Source: Halorhabdus amylolytica
Lineage (GTDB): Archaea > Halobacteriota > Halobacteria > Halobacteriales > Haloarculaceae
DNA length: 64,000 nt
NCBI RefSeq assembly: GCF_004944975.1
Contig: NZ_SPQG01000001.1
Location: 83,482 to 147,481, forward strand
Direction: 5' to 3'
Numbering within the stretch: position 1 is the first letter of the stretch; each line of letters starts with the position of its first letter. A program made the position numbers and the translations under genes. Below are positions 37,350 through 44,821 of the stretch, piece by piece. Under the pieces are notes generated by a model. The model did no database searches and had not been told where the DNA came from. It saw only the letters and a list, made by a program, of their open reading frames with translations.

Positions 37350-38207
37350 TCACTGGACGCTGGCACTCGAGGCGCGATTGATCATGTAGACCGCGATCGC
37401 ACCGAGGATGACGTCGAGAACGATCAGGACTGCGAGCGAGGGAACCAGCGTGTTCCAGATCCCGCCGAAGGCAGTGACATCGAGTACTTCCATCACGTCG
37501 GCGTCGAGCATGACCGCCCGCGCGGCGTCGACGCCGTAGGTGATCGGATTGTAGATTGCGACCGTCTGGATCCAGTTCGGCATCGCACTCACCGGCAGGA
37601 AGGCACTCGAGACGAACAGCAAGGGGAGCTGGAGCATGTTGGCGGCGATAATCGTCGACTCCTGGTCGCGGGTGATGAGCGCGACGGTGTTCGAAAAGGC
37701 CAGGAACCAAAGCGAGAAGAGGATCGCAATGGCGATGATCGCCAGCGCTCCGAGGACGCCCGTCGCGACGTTCGCCCCGAGGACGACCCCGAGGGCGAGG
37801 ATAATGACGACCTGGATGACAATGCGGATCAACTCCGAGAGGGTCTTCCCGAGGAAGACGGCTGCGCGGTTCATCGGCGTGACCAGCGTCTTCTGGAAGA
37901 CGCCGCTCTCGATGTCGTCGACCAGTCCGATCCCCGAGGAAGAGGCGACGACAAGCGAGATCTGGACGGCGATCGCGGGCAGGAGATACGACTCGTAGCT
38001 GACGTTCGTCTGGAGGGCCCCGCCGGCGACGTTGCCAAACACCTGCGTGAAGAGCACGAGGAAGATGATCGGCTGGACGAGCGAGGAGATCACCACGAAG
38101 GGATTGCGGATCGCGTTGATGTTCCAGCGCATGAAGTTCGTCCAGACGTCCCCCAGGAAGGAGTTCGACGTGCGCTCGACCCCGGCGGCGGTTGTCTCTG
38201 TATTCAT
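37350..38207 (-). CDS. ABC-2 type transporter permease
   Basis: 285 aa, about six helices, ABC-2 permease of the drug/lipid exporter type (IRNPFVVISSLVQPIIFLVL, SAFLPVSAMPNWIQTVAIYNPITY, the second being the family's C-half signature). It couples with the ATP-binding protein encoded upstream in an efflux pump. The start is ATG 38205-38207, behind GGAGGTGA. The start region lies inside a 38-bp tandem duplication, so an identical RBS-ATG exists 38 nt upstream (ATG 38243-38245). Confidence 0.9.
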   Translation of the reverse strand: MNTETTAAGVERTSNSFLGDVWTNFMRWNINAIRNPFVVISSLVQPIIFLVLFTQVFGNVAGGALQTNVSYESYLLPAIAVQISLVVASSSGIGLVDDIESGVFQKTLVTPMNRAAVFLGKTLSELIRIVIQVVIILALGVVLGANVATGVLGALAIIAIAILFSLWFLAFSNTVALITRDQESTIIAANMLQLPLLFVSSAFLPVSAMPNWIQTVAIYNPITYGVDAARAVMLDADVMEVLDVTAFGGIWNTLVPSLAVLIVLDVILGAIAVYMINRASSASVQ

Positions 38208-38273
38208 AGGTCACCTCCGTCCGCGGCGGTTGTCTCTGTATTCATAGGTCACCTCCGTCCGCGGCGGTTGTCT
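38185..38273. repeat. 38-bp tandem duplication of the ABC gene junction
   Basis: 2.3 copies of a 38-bp unit (38185-38222, 38223-38260, partial 38261-38273). Each full unit carries GGAGGTGA, an ATG and the first codons of the permease on the minus strand. The copies are identical over the full unit, so the duplication is recent. The ATP-binding gene's stop overlaps the outer ATG, and the 13-codon reading frame from that ATG ends on a TGA overlapping the permease ATG. Confidence 0.9.
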
Positions 38274-39348
38274 GGTCCGGGGCGGTCGCTTGGTCCGCGG
38301 CGCTATCTTCAGTCCCGGCAGCCGCGGACGCGAAGCCGTCGTTCTCGTCGTCGATGTGTTCGCCCGTGATCGCGAGGAAGACGTCGTCCAGCGTCGGCGA
38401 CCGGACGTTGAACCCGGTGACCGTGATCCCGGCGTCACGGAGCGCGACCAGCAGGTCGGGGCCCCGATTTCGGGCCTCCCGCGACGTCACGGAAATTCCG
38501 ACGTCGGTGACGTCAACGACCGGATCGTCCCCGAAGAGGTCGCCGTCCAGGGCGATATCGGCGGCACGCTCGCGGGCGTCGGTGCCGTCCTCGAGTTCGA
38601 CGTCGAGAATCTCGCCGCCGACCTCGCGTTTGAGCGTATCAGGTGACCCTTCGGCGACGATCTCGCCGTCGAGAATGACCGAGAGGCGCTCACAGAGTTG
38701 ATCGGCCTCCTCTAAGTACTGGGTCGTCAGGAAGATCGTCGTCCCGCGGTCGTTGATCTCCTCGAAGTAGTCCCACAGCCGGTTGCGGGCCTTCGGATCG
38801 AGCCCGGTCGTCGGCTCGTCGAGGAAGACCAGCGGCGGCCGGTGGACCAGGGCCATCGCCGCGTCGAGGCGTTTCTTCATCCCGCCGGAGAACCCCTCGG
38901 CCCGCTTGTCGGCCACGTCGGCCAGGTCGACGAGATCCAGCAATTCGTCGATCCGGCCGGCCCGATCGCCCCTGGGGACGCCGTAGGCGTCACAGGCAAA
39001 TCGGAGGTTCTCGCGGGCGGTCATCTCGGTGATGACGCTGGTCTCCTGAGCCATGTACCCGATGGACTGGCGGATCTTCCGGGGTTCGTCCTCGACGTCG
39101 AACCCGTTGACCCGGACCGTTCCGGCAGTCGGCGAAAGCAGCGTCGCCAGCACTTTGATCGTGGTCGTCTTGCCCGCGCCGTTGGGTCCGAGAAACCCGA
39201 AGAACTCCCCCTTGGGGATTGACAGGGAGACTCCCGAAACCGCCTCCGTCCCGTCGGCGTATGTGAGTTCGAGACGGTCGGCCTCGATCGCGTAACACCG
39301 ATCCGACTCGGCTGTCTGCCGTCGTTCGTCTTCGCTGTTCGTACTCAT
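38242..39348 (-). CDS. ABC transporter ATP-binding protein (DrrA-type)
   Basis: 368 aa. It has a Walker A GPNGAGKTT (54-62), Q-loop near YMAQET, signature GFSGGMKKRLD, Walker B LVFLDEPTTGLD, and a C-terminal DUF4162-type domain (VTGFNVRSPTLDDVFLAITG). A poorly conserved tail of about 40 acidic and Thr-rich residues follows (ASAAAGTEDSAADQATAPDQ). It powers the ABC-2 exporter encoded downstream. Divergent from a TetR regulator across 205 nt that holds an operator-like palindrome. Confidence 0.93.
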   Translation of the reverse strand: MSTNSEDERRQTAESDRCYAIEADRLELTYADGTEAVSGVSLSIPKGEFFGFLGPNGAGKTTTIKVLATLLSPTAGTVRVNGFDVEDEPRKIRQSIGYMAQETSVITEMTARENLRFACDAYGVPRGDRAGRIDELLDLVDLADVADKRAEGFSGGMKKRLDAAMALVHRPPLVFLDEPTTGLDPKARNRLWDYFEEINDRGTTIFLTTQYLEEADQLCERLSVILDGEIVAEGSPDTLKREVGGEILDVELEDGTDARERAADIALDGDLFGDDPVVDVTDVGISVTSREARNRGPDLLVALRDAGITVTGFNVRSPTLDDVFLAITGEHIDDENDGFASAAAGTEDSAADQATAPDQTTAADGGDL

Positions 39349-39387
39349 CGCCTGAACCGTCGGATTTACGGGCGTAAAAATGAATTG

Positions 39388-39405
39388 ATTGAATATTTAT
39401 TCAAT
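39388..39405. promoter_or_regulatory. Perfect palindrome, probable TetR operator
   Basis: ATTGAATA-TT-TATTCAAT: 8-bp perfect inverted arms around a 2-bp centre, in the AT-rich gap between the divergent ABC exporter and TetR genes. The position is 40 nt before the ABC ATG (39348) and overlaps TATA-like sequences, so binding would block the exporter promoter. Size and location fit TetR-family operators. Confidence 0.7.
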
Positions 39406-39553
39406 ATATTTTAGTCGGCGCCATTCCTCCGTGAAGCCATGGAGAGCGCTAACACGGCGAATGTATTGGGCCGTCCGCCGACTGACTTTTCGTCTTGGGC
39501 GAAACGGAACCGTGCGGCGTTTGAGCGTCCAGCCACAGGTGGTGACCAACAGT

Positions 39554-40171
39554 ATGTCGTCTGATCCGCTCTTCCCCGACGAACCAACCGAGACGCGCAT
39601 CGAGATCCTCAAAGCAACCTACGAGGCGCTGCGCGAGCACGGCTACGCCGATCTGACCATCCAGCACATCGGCGATCACTTCCCGAAGAGCACGTCGCTG
39701 ATCTACCACCACTACGACGGGAAAGACGAACTCCTCCTGGACTTCCTGACGTATCTCCTCGAAGACTTCGCGGCCGACCAGGAACTCGATGACGGCGAGG
39801 GCGAGGACGCCTACGAACGGCTGTCGGAATTGTTCGATCACGCGCTGACTACGCCGCCGGACGACGACGCGGCGGCCTTCCGGGACGCGATCATCGACCT
39901 CCGCGCGCAGGCGGCCAACGACGACGCCTACCGTCGGCACTTTGACGAGCACGACGAGTTCTTCAAGGCGGGGATTGAGCGGATCGTCGTCGACGGGGTC
40001 GAGGACGGGGCCTTCCGGGACGTTGATCCGGCGGCCGTCGCCGAGACGATCCACACGCTCGTCGTCGGATCGATGGTTCAGGAGGCCACGACTACCTCCT
40101 ATGACCCGTCGTCAGTCCGGGACGAGGTGGAAGCGTACGTCGAACACCGGTTGCTCGCTACGGGTCGGTAG
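39554..40171 (+). CDS. TetR-family transcriptional regulator
   Basis: 205 aa from ATG 39554. The N-terminal HTH is TRIEILKATYEALREHGYADLTIQHIGDHFPKSTSLIYHHYDGKDELLLDFL (about 12-62), with the YHHYDGK end of the recognition helix that is classical for TetR. The rest is helical and acidic and forms the ligand-binding domain. It probably represses the divergent ABC exporter and itself through the palindrome between them. The inducer is unknown. Confidence 0.9.
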   Translation: MSSDPLFPDEPTETRIEILKATYEALREHGYADLTIQHIGDHFPKSTSLIYHHYDGKDELLLDFLTYLLEDFAADQELDDGEGEDAYERLSELFDHALTTPPDDDAAAFRDAIIDLRAQAANDDAYRRHFDEHDEFFKAGIERIVVDGVEDGAFRDVDPAAVAETIHTLVVGSMVQEATTTSYDPSSVRDEVEAYVEHRLLATGR

Positions 40172-40202
40172 GCCTTTGGCCCGGGCGACCCGAACCGGTC
40201 GC

Positions 40203-41378
40203 ATGGCACGCGATCTCACCGCTCTTGAGGAGCGCCTCGCGGAACTGGACGCCGACGGCTACCTTCTGGACGCCGACGGAAGCGATCCCAATCAGTACTA
40301 CCTCTCGGGGTTCGACGCGCCCGATCCCTTCCTGACAGTGTATGCGGGCGACGTCCACCTCCTCTTCCCCCGGAGCCTGGAGTACGGCCGGGCGAAACGC
40401 GAGTCGGCGGCCGCGACCGTATCTCGGTACGTCGATTACGACTACGATAGCCTGCTCGAAGAGTACGACCGTCGGGAGGCCGCCGTTCGCGCCCGCACGG
40501 CGTTTCTCGCCGAGCACGACGTCGAACGCGTCGCGGTCCCGCCGCGGTTCCCGACCGGAGCGGCCGACGGGCTACGCGAGCAAGGAATCGAGGTCACAGT
40601 CGACCACGAAGACGCGATCGAATCGGTCCGGGCGACAAAGACTGACACCGAGATCGACCAGATCCGCACCGCACAGCGGGCCAACGAGCGTGCCATGGCC
40701 GCCGCAGAGAACCTCATTCGAGGATCGTCGGTCGACGACGAGGGTCGGCTCGTCCACGACGATGACGTGCTGACCAGCGAGCGCGTCAGAGAGGAAATCG
40801 AGGTGACGCTGCTCCGGAACGGCTGTGCGCTCGACGAGACGATCGTCGCCTGCGGGGCGGACGCGGCCGATCCACACGAGCGCGGCAGCGGACCGCTGTT
40901 GGCCGATGAGCCGATCATCGTCGACATCTTCCCGCGGGACAAGTCGACGAAGTACCACGCCGACATGACCCGGACGTTCCTGGTCGGCGAACCGACCGAG
41001 ACGATCCGCGAGTGGTTCGATCTGACCGACGAAGCCCGACGGGCGGCGATCGAGGCGATCGAACCCGGCGTTACTGGCAACGAAATCCACGATGTCGTCT
41101 GTGACGTCTACGAGGATGCGGGACTGCCGACACTCCGTAGCGACGGGAGCACCGAGACCGGTTTCATCCACTCGACTGGTCACGGCGTCGGACTGGCGGT
41201 TCACGAACAGCCAAGCGTCAGTCCGCAAGGCGGCGAACTCGAACCCGGCCACGTGATCACGATCGAACCGGGCCTCTACGACCCGGACGTCGGAGGCGTC
41301 CGCATCGAGGACTTCCTGGTCGTCACCGAGAACGGGACGGAGAATCTGACCGAGTATCCGGTCTCGCTCGTCGAGTGA
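40203..41378 (+). CDS. M24-family Xaa-Pro peptidase
   Basis: 391 aa from ATG 40203. The N-half resembles the creatinase/prolidase N-domain and the C-half is a pita-bread fold. Metal-binding ligands are in order: Asp in PIIVDIFPRD, Asp in HADMTRTF, His in STGHGVGLAVHE, Glu in ITIEPGLY and Glu in VRIEDFLVV. It releases N-terminal residues before proline, or cleaves Xaa-Pro dipeptides, in the cytosol. It follows the TetR gene by 31 nt; no functional relation is evident. Confidence 0.92.
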   Translation: MARDLTALEERLAELDADGYLLDADGSDPNQYYLSGFDAPDPFLTVYAGDVHLLFPRSLEYGRAKRESAAATVSRYVDYDYDSLLEEYDRREAAVRARTAFLAEHDVERVAVPPRFPTGAADGLREQGIEVTVDHEDAIESVRATKTDTEIDQIRTAQRANERAMAAAENLIRGSSVDDEGRLVHDDDVLTSERVREEIEVTLLRNGCALDETIVACGADAADPHERGSGPLLADEPIIVDIFPRDKSTKYHADMTRTFLVGEPTETIREWFDLTDEARRAAIEAIEPGVTGNEIHDVVCDVYEDAGLPTLRSDGSTETGFIHSTGHGVGLAVHEQPSVSPQGGELEPGHVITIEPGLYDPDVGGVRIEDFLVVTENGTENLTEYPVSLVE

Positions 41379-41518
41379 AGACTGTCATTTACAATCGTTA
41401 TATTTATTGCTCCTGCTGCCATCGGGAGTGATACGATGTGCACCCTTCGGGTACGTGGGCCAGCAATCCGCTGATTCCGGTCAGTACCGTCCGCCGACCA
41501 CTTGCGATCCACGTACCG

Positions 41519-41710
41519 ATGAGTTCCAATCCGAACCGCCGACCGACCCAGATCACGTATCGACCGCCGACCACCGACCAGCCCGAGATCCCGGAGCGCG
41601 ACCGCGAGCCACGTGGCGAGGGAGACGCCGCGCCGAGCGTGTTCTCCCCGACCGATCGTGTGAGCTTGCCCGAGATGTTCGAGACGGAAGCCGACTACCA
41701 GGACCGGTAG
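41519..41710 (+). CDS. Small hypothetical protein
   Basis: 63 aa from ATG 41519 (an upstream in-frame ATG at 41438 is possible). Nearly every codon ends in G or C, as in neighbouring real genes, supporting coding. It is rich in Pro, Arg, Glu and Asp (TQITYRPPTTDQPEIPERDR), followed by a more ordered SPTDRVSLPEMFETEADYQDR. It is probably intrinsically disordered. Function unknown. 69 nt before the RHH gene. Confidence 0.55.
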   Translation: MSSNPNRRPTQITYRPPTTDQPEIPERDREPRGEGDAAPSVFSPTDRVSLPEMFETEADYQDR

Positions 41711-41779
41711 ACGGCGATAGTGGGCGCCCGGTCGCGCGCGGACACAACGCCTTTCTCACCTCCTCACCACGGGTAGCGT

Positions 41780-41989
41780 ATGACCGAGTACACGACGGTG
41801 TCGATCCCGAAGGACCTCGCCGAGCGCGTCGAAGAGACCATCGAGGGGACGAGTTTCTCCTCGACGAGCGATCTCGTGCGGTTTCTGCTGCGCAGCATCG
41901 TCATCCAACACCAGCAGTCCGAGGAACTCACCGAGGCCGAGTTCGACGAAATAACCTCACAGTTGCAGGATCTGGGCTATCTGGAGTGA
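41780..41989 (+). CDS. Ribbon-helix-helix (CopG-like) small DNA-binding protein
   Basis: 69 aa. Residues 3-50 fit an RHH fold: TEYTTVSIPKDLAERVEETI, then SSTSDLVRFLLRSIVI. Such haloarchaeal proteins are small transcription regulators, sometimes antitoxins; no toxin-like gene follows. The C-terminal acidic tail (LTEAEFDEITSQLQDLGYLE) is a partner or regulatory extension. Confidence 0.85.
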   Translation: MTEYTTVSIPKDLAERVEETIEGTSFSSTSDLVRFLLRSIVIQHQQSEELTEAEFDEITSQLQDLGYLE

Positions 41990-42013
41990 AGCGGTACGGA
42001 TCCAGTCAGGCGA

Positions 42014-42448
42014 TCAGGGTTCGATGAGTTCTTCCGGCGGTTCGATGTCCAGTAGCTGGAGATCCCGTCGAGTGCTGTCCCGGTCGAAGACGGCGATCGA
42101 GTTCCGGTCCCACGGCGGGACCGCAACGAAAAGCGAGGCGTGGAAGTCGTCGGTCTGGGCCGGTTCGAGTCGCCCGTCGGGATGGGAGACGAACCGACCC
42201 GCCGTCTGGCCGGGCGGCGTACCGAGGTCGACGCCGAAGACGGCGCTGACCGACCCGCCGGCACTCGGCAGATAGAAGTGCGTGAACACCGGCGCCTCCG
42301 GCGCCAGATCCAGGTCCGGCAACTCGCCAGCGGGTGTGACCGACAGCGAAACGGTTTCGGTGTCGGGCGCGCGCTCGGCCGCTCGTTCGAGCAACACCTC
42401 GACCAGCCCCTCGGTCGCGTAGATCGGCTCGGTGGCCCCCGTCGTCAT
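42014..42448 (-). CDS. Hypothetical protein of haloarchaeal type
   Basis: 144 aa from ATG 42448, whose first bases overlap the MBL-like gene's stop (ATGA), so it is probably co-translated with it. The fold looks alpha/beta (VEVLLERAAERAPDTETVSL, FTHFYLPSAGGSVSAVFGVDLGTPPG). No JAMM metal motif (HxH...D) is present, so no peptidase call is made. Function unknown. Confidence 0.72.
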   Translation of the reverse strand: MTTGATEPIYATEGLVEVLLERAAERAPDTETVSLSVTPAGELPDLDLAPEAPVFTHFYLPSAGGSVSAVFGVDLGTPPGQTAGRFVSHPDGRLEPAQTDDFHASLFVAVPPWDRNSIAVFDRDSTRRDLQLLDIEPPEELIEP

Positions 42449-43119
42449 CCGAAAATCAACTCCCTGGCTGCCTTGGCGTACAGCGCCGGCGTCCGCCGTC
42501 GTGCCCCGGAGAGCGCGTCGGCGAGTGTCGCCGCCGCGTCCGTCCTGACGGGTTTCCCGTGGCCGACCAGCACTCGCTCGGGATCGAACTCGGCCAGCCG
42601 ACGTGGCGGTCGCAGACGCTTCATCGGGTGGACGCCCAAACGTTCCTCGCCGGCCAGGAAGTACGACGCCGTTCCGACCGACTCGGGGACGACGAGCGTC
42701 CCCGTTTCCTCGTCGTACAGCGCCGCTTCCTGCCAGAACCTCGACCGCGAGATCGGGTAGACCGTGTACGTCTCCGCCAGGCTCGTCCCGAAAGTCTCGA
42801 CCGGCGCATCGATCTCCCCGGCGACCCCGTCCATCCACTCCGGGATGTGGACGGCAACGTCGTGTCGACGGGCGATCGGACCGGCGTCGCGTTTGTGCCG
42901 ATCGAGCACAACGACCACGCCAGCGACGGGTCCGATCTCCGCGAGATGCTCGTCCAGCCCCTCGCCGTCGACTGGATCGACGAGCCAGACCTCACCGTCG
43001 ACGACGAGTGCATGACTCGCTCGTTGCATCGACTCCTCGGGATGGGCGATCCAGGTCGTTCCGCCCTCCCATCGATCCGCGGGATCGAATGTCGCCCGGC
43101 CCGTGGCTTTCAGTGGCAT
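42445..43119 (-). CDS. Metallo-beta-lactamase-fold-like protein lacking the metal motif
   Basis: 224 aa. The strand pattern and terminal VLVGHGKPV segment suggest an MBL fold. At the place of HxHxDH it reads VVVVLDRHKRDAGPI, with only one of the expected His. Metal binding and hydrolysis are therefore unlikely; it may be a non-catalytic homologue. It is coupled to the following gene through ATGA. Confidence 0.7.
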   Translation of the reverse strand: MPLKATGRATFDPADRWEGGTTWIAHPEESMQRASHALVVDGEVWLVDPVDGEGLDEHLAEIGPVAGVVVVLDRHKRDAGPIARRHDVAVHIPEWMDGVAGEIDAPVETFGTSLAETYTVYPISRSRFWQEAALYDEETGTLVVPESVGTASYFLAGEERLGVHPMKRLRPPRRLAEFDPERVLVGHGKPVRTDAAATLADALSGARRRTPALYAKAARELIFG

Positions 43120-43200
43120 ACGACACGATAAGGGCTCCGGGTGTATAAACAGTCAGTCCGTGGACAAGCACGCCGTTCGTTCCCCTCAGTCGAGGAGTTC

Positions 43201-43275
43201 GATCAGTGGTGGCGACGGTTCGATCAGTGGTGGCAACGGTTCGATCAGTGGTGGCGACGGTCCGATCAGTCGAGT
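43201..43275. repeat. 21-bp tandem repeat next to a stop codon
   Basis: Three consecutive 21-nt units starting at 43201, 43222 and 43243 (GATCAGTGGTGGCRACGGTTC type, differing at one or two bases) plus a partial unit, ending in the stop codon (43266-43268) of the DUF5779-like gene. The copies differ by 1-2 bases, so the array is older than an assembly artefact. No spacers, so not CRISPR. Confidence 0.85.
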
Positions 43276-43565
43276 CGACTGGTGTCGATCTCGATCCCGG
43301 CCGGCGTGATCACGAGAAACCCACGGAAGTGTATCAGGTTTCCGCCGTTGTCACGCACGTCCCGGGCAAACCCCGCGGCCCGTTCGTTGACGTCACCTTC
43401 GACCTTCAGGACCAGCACCGCCCCACCCTCGAGGAGTTCCACCCACTCCCCGTCCGGAGTCGTCCCATCCAAGACGCCCAGCACTACACGCGCATCGGGC
43501 GCTTGTCCGTCCTCTCCCTCCAGGTGTGATTCGACGGTCTGTAGGTCCAGATCGAACTCGCTCAT
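43266..43565 (-). CDS. DUF5779-like haloarchaeal protein
   Basis: 99 aa. The sequence (FDLDLQTVESHLEGEDGQAP, LVLKVEGDVNERAAGFARDV, HFRGFLVITPAGIEIDTSRLD) is like a small conserved haloarchaeal family that I recall as DUF5779. Soluble alpha/beta pattern, no catalytic motif. It is on the same strand as the MBL-like gene, with the repeat array between. Confidence 0.72.
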   Translation of the reverse strand: MSEFDLDLQTVESHLEGEDGQAPDARVVLGVLDGTTPDGEWVELLEGGAVLVLKVEGDVNERAAGFARDVRDNGGNLIHFRGFLVITPAGIEIDTSRLD

Positions 43566-43680
43566 ACGCCTTGCTGGTGTGGCGAGGGTAAAAATCCACA
43601 CGCCGTCCCGTCACCGGTCGCCGGACGGGGCCCGTGATCCCCTTCGAGAGGTCCGAGAAGCACGTCTCCCAAGCAGCAAC

Positions 43681-44817
43681 TCAGACCGTCGTCCACTCGC
43701 CCGTCCGGTCGCTCCGCTGGATGGCCTCGAGGACGCGCTGGACTGCCAGTCCGTCCCCGAAGTCCGGCGCGTAATCGGTCCCGCCGTCGATCGCCGAGAG
43801 GAACGCATAGTTCTCGTGGACGAACGTGTGTTCCCAGCCGATGACGTGACCCGGCGGCCACCAGTGTTCGAGGTAGGGATCGTCGGGATCCGTCACGAGA
43901 ACGGTCTCGAATCCCCGGCTGTCCGCCCGGAGAACTTCGAGTTCGTTCAACCGTTCGAGGTCGAATCGGAGCGATCCCTTCGATCCGTTGAGTTCGATCG
44001 TATTGGCGTTGTCGTGGCCGGTGGCGAACCGCGAGGCCTCGAACAGTCCCATCGTCCCGCCCGCGAACTCCGCCTGGGCGGTGTAGGCGTCGTCGACGGT
44101 CACTTCCCGCGTCTCGACCGCCGACCCGTCTCCGGCGTCGATGCCGCCAGTGCCACCTTCGGCGACCGGTCGTTCGTCGACAAACGTCCGCAAGTGACCC
44201 GAGACGCGTTCCACGTCGTCTCCAAGCAGAAATCGCGCGAGGTCGATCGAGTGTGCCCCCAGGTCGCCCAGCGCCCCGGAGCCGGCCCGTTCGGCGGAAT
44301 TGCGCCAGCTCCATGGCGCGTCGGGATCGACCAACCAATCCTGGAGGTACGTCGCCCGGACGTGGTTGATCTCGCCGAGTTCACCCGAGGCGACGAGGTC
44401 GCGCGCGAGCTGGATCGCCGGGACGAAGCGGTAATTGAAGGCGATACCCGCCGTCGCGTCGCTTTCGCGGGCCGCCTCGGCCATCCGCTCGGCTGCCTCG
44501 AGCGTGTGTGCCAGCGGTTTCTCCGAGAGGACGTGTACGTCGTTCTCCAGGGCCGTTATCGAGGGGTCCGGATGGAGGTCGTTCGGCCCAAGGTTATAGA
44601 GGACGTCCACCTCGTCGATCGCGTCCCGCCAGTCCGTGACGTAGCGGTCGAACCCCAGTTCATCGACGGCCGTCCCGAGGGCGTCTTCGTCGCGCCCGAT
44701 CAACACCTCCCGATTCACCGCCGGGGCGTCCGGGAAGAACATCGGCAGCCGCGAAAGCGCGTTCGCGTGAGCCCGTCCCATGAACCGGTAGCCGAGAAAT
44801 CCAGTTTTCAGTGTCAT
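43681..44817 (-). CDS. Gfo/Idh/MocA-family sugar oxidoreductase
   Basis: 378 aa. The N-terminal Rossmann domain starts LKTGFLGYRFMGRAHANALS. The catalytic EKP motif is in LSEKPLAHTLEAAERMAEAA (about 98). The C-half has the family's beta-sheet domain with GDLGAHSIDLARFLLGDD (about 181-198). These enzymes oxidise or epimerise sugars and inositols using NAD(P). The isomerase gene immediately upstream (44822-45790, 4 nt apart) shows the same operon, pointing to sugar or inositol catabolism. Confidence 0.9.
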   Translation of the reverse strand: MTLKTGFLGYRFMGRAHANALSRLPMFFPDAPAVNREVLIGRDEDALGTAVDELGFDRYVTDWRDAIDEVDVLYNLGPNDLHPDPSITALENDVHVLSEKPLAHTLEAAERMAEAARESDATAGIAFNYRFVPAIQLARDLVASGELGEINHVRATYLQDWLVDPDAPWSWRNSAERAGSGALGDLGAHSIDLARFLLGDDVERVSGHLRTFVDERPVAEGGTGGIDAGDGSAVETREVTVDDAYTAQAEFAGGTMGLFEASRFATGHDNANTIELNGSKGSLRFDLERLNELEVLRADSRGFETVLVTDPDDPYLEHWWPPGHVIGWEHTFVHENYAFLSAIDGGTDYAPDFGDGLAVQRVLEAIQRSDRTGEWTTV

Positions 44818-44821
44818 GGTA

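Noticed and set aside
42014..42448. JAMM/MPN-domain peptidase
   Set aside because: General layout looked similar, but no HxH-(x)n-D metal motif is present.
43201..43275. Possible CRISPR-like array
   Set aside because: Units abut with no spacers and no cas genes nearby; it is a plain tandem repeat.
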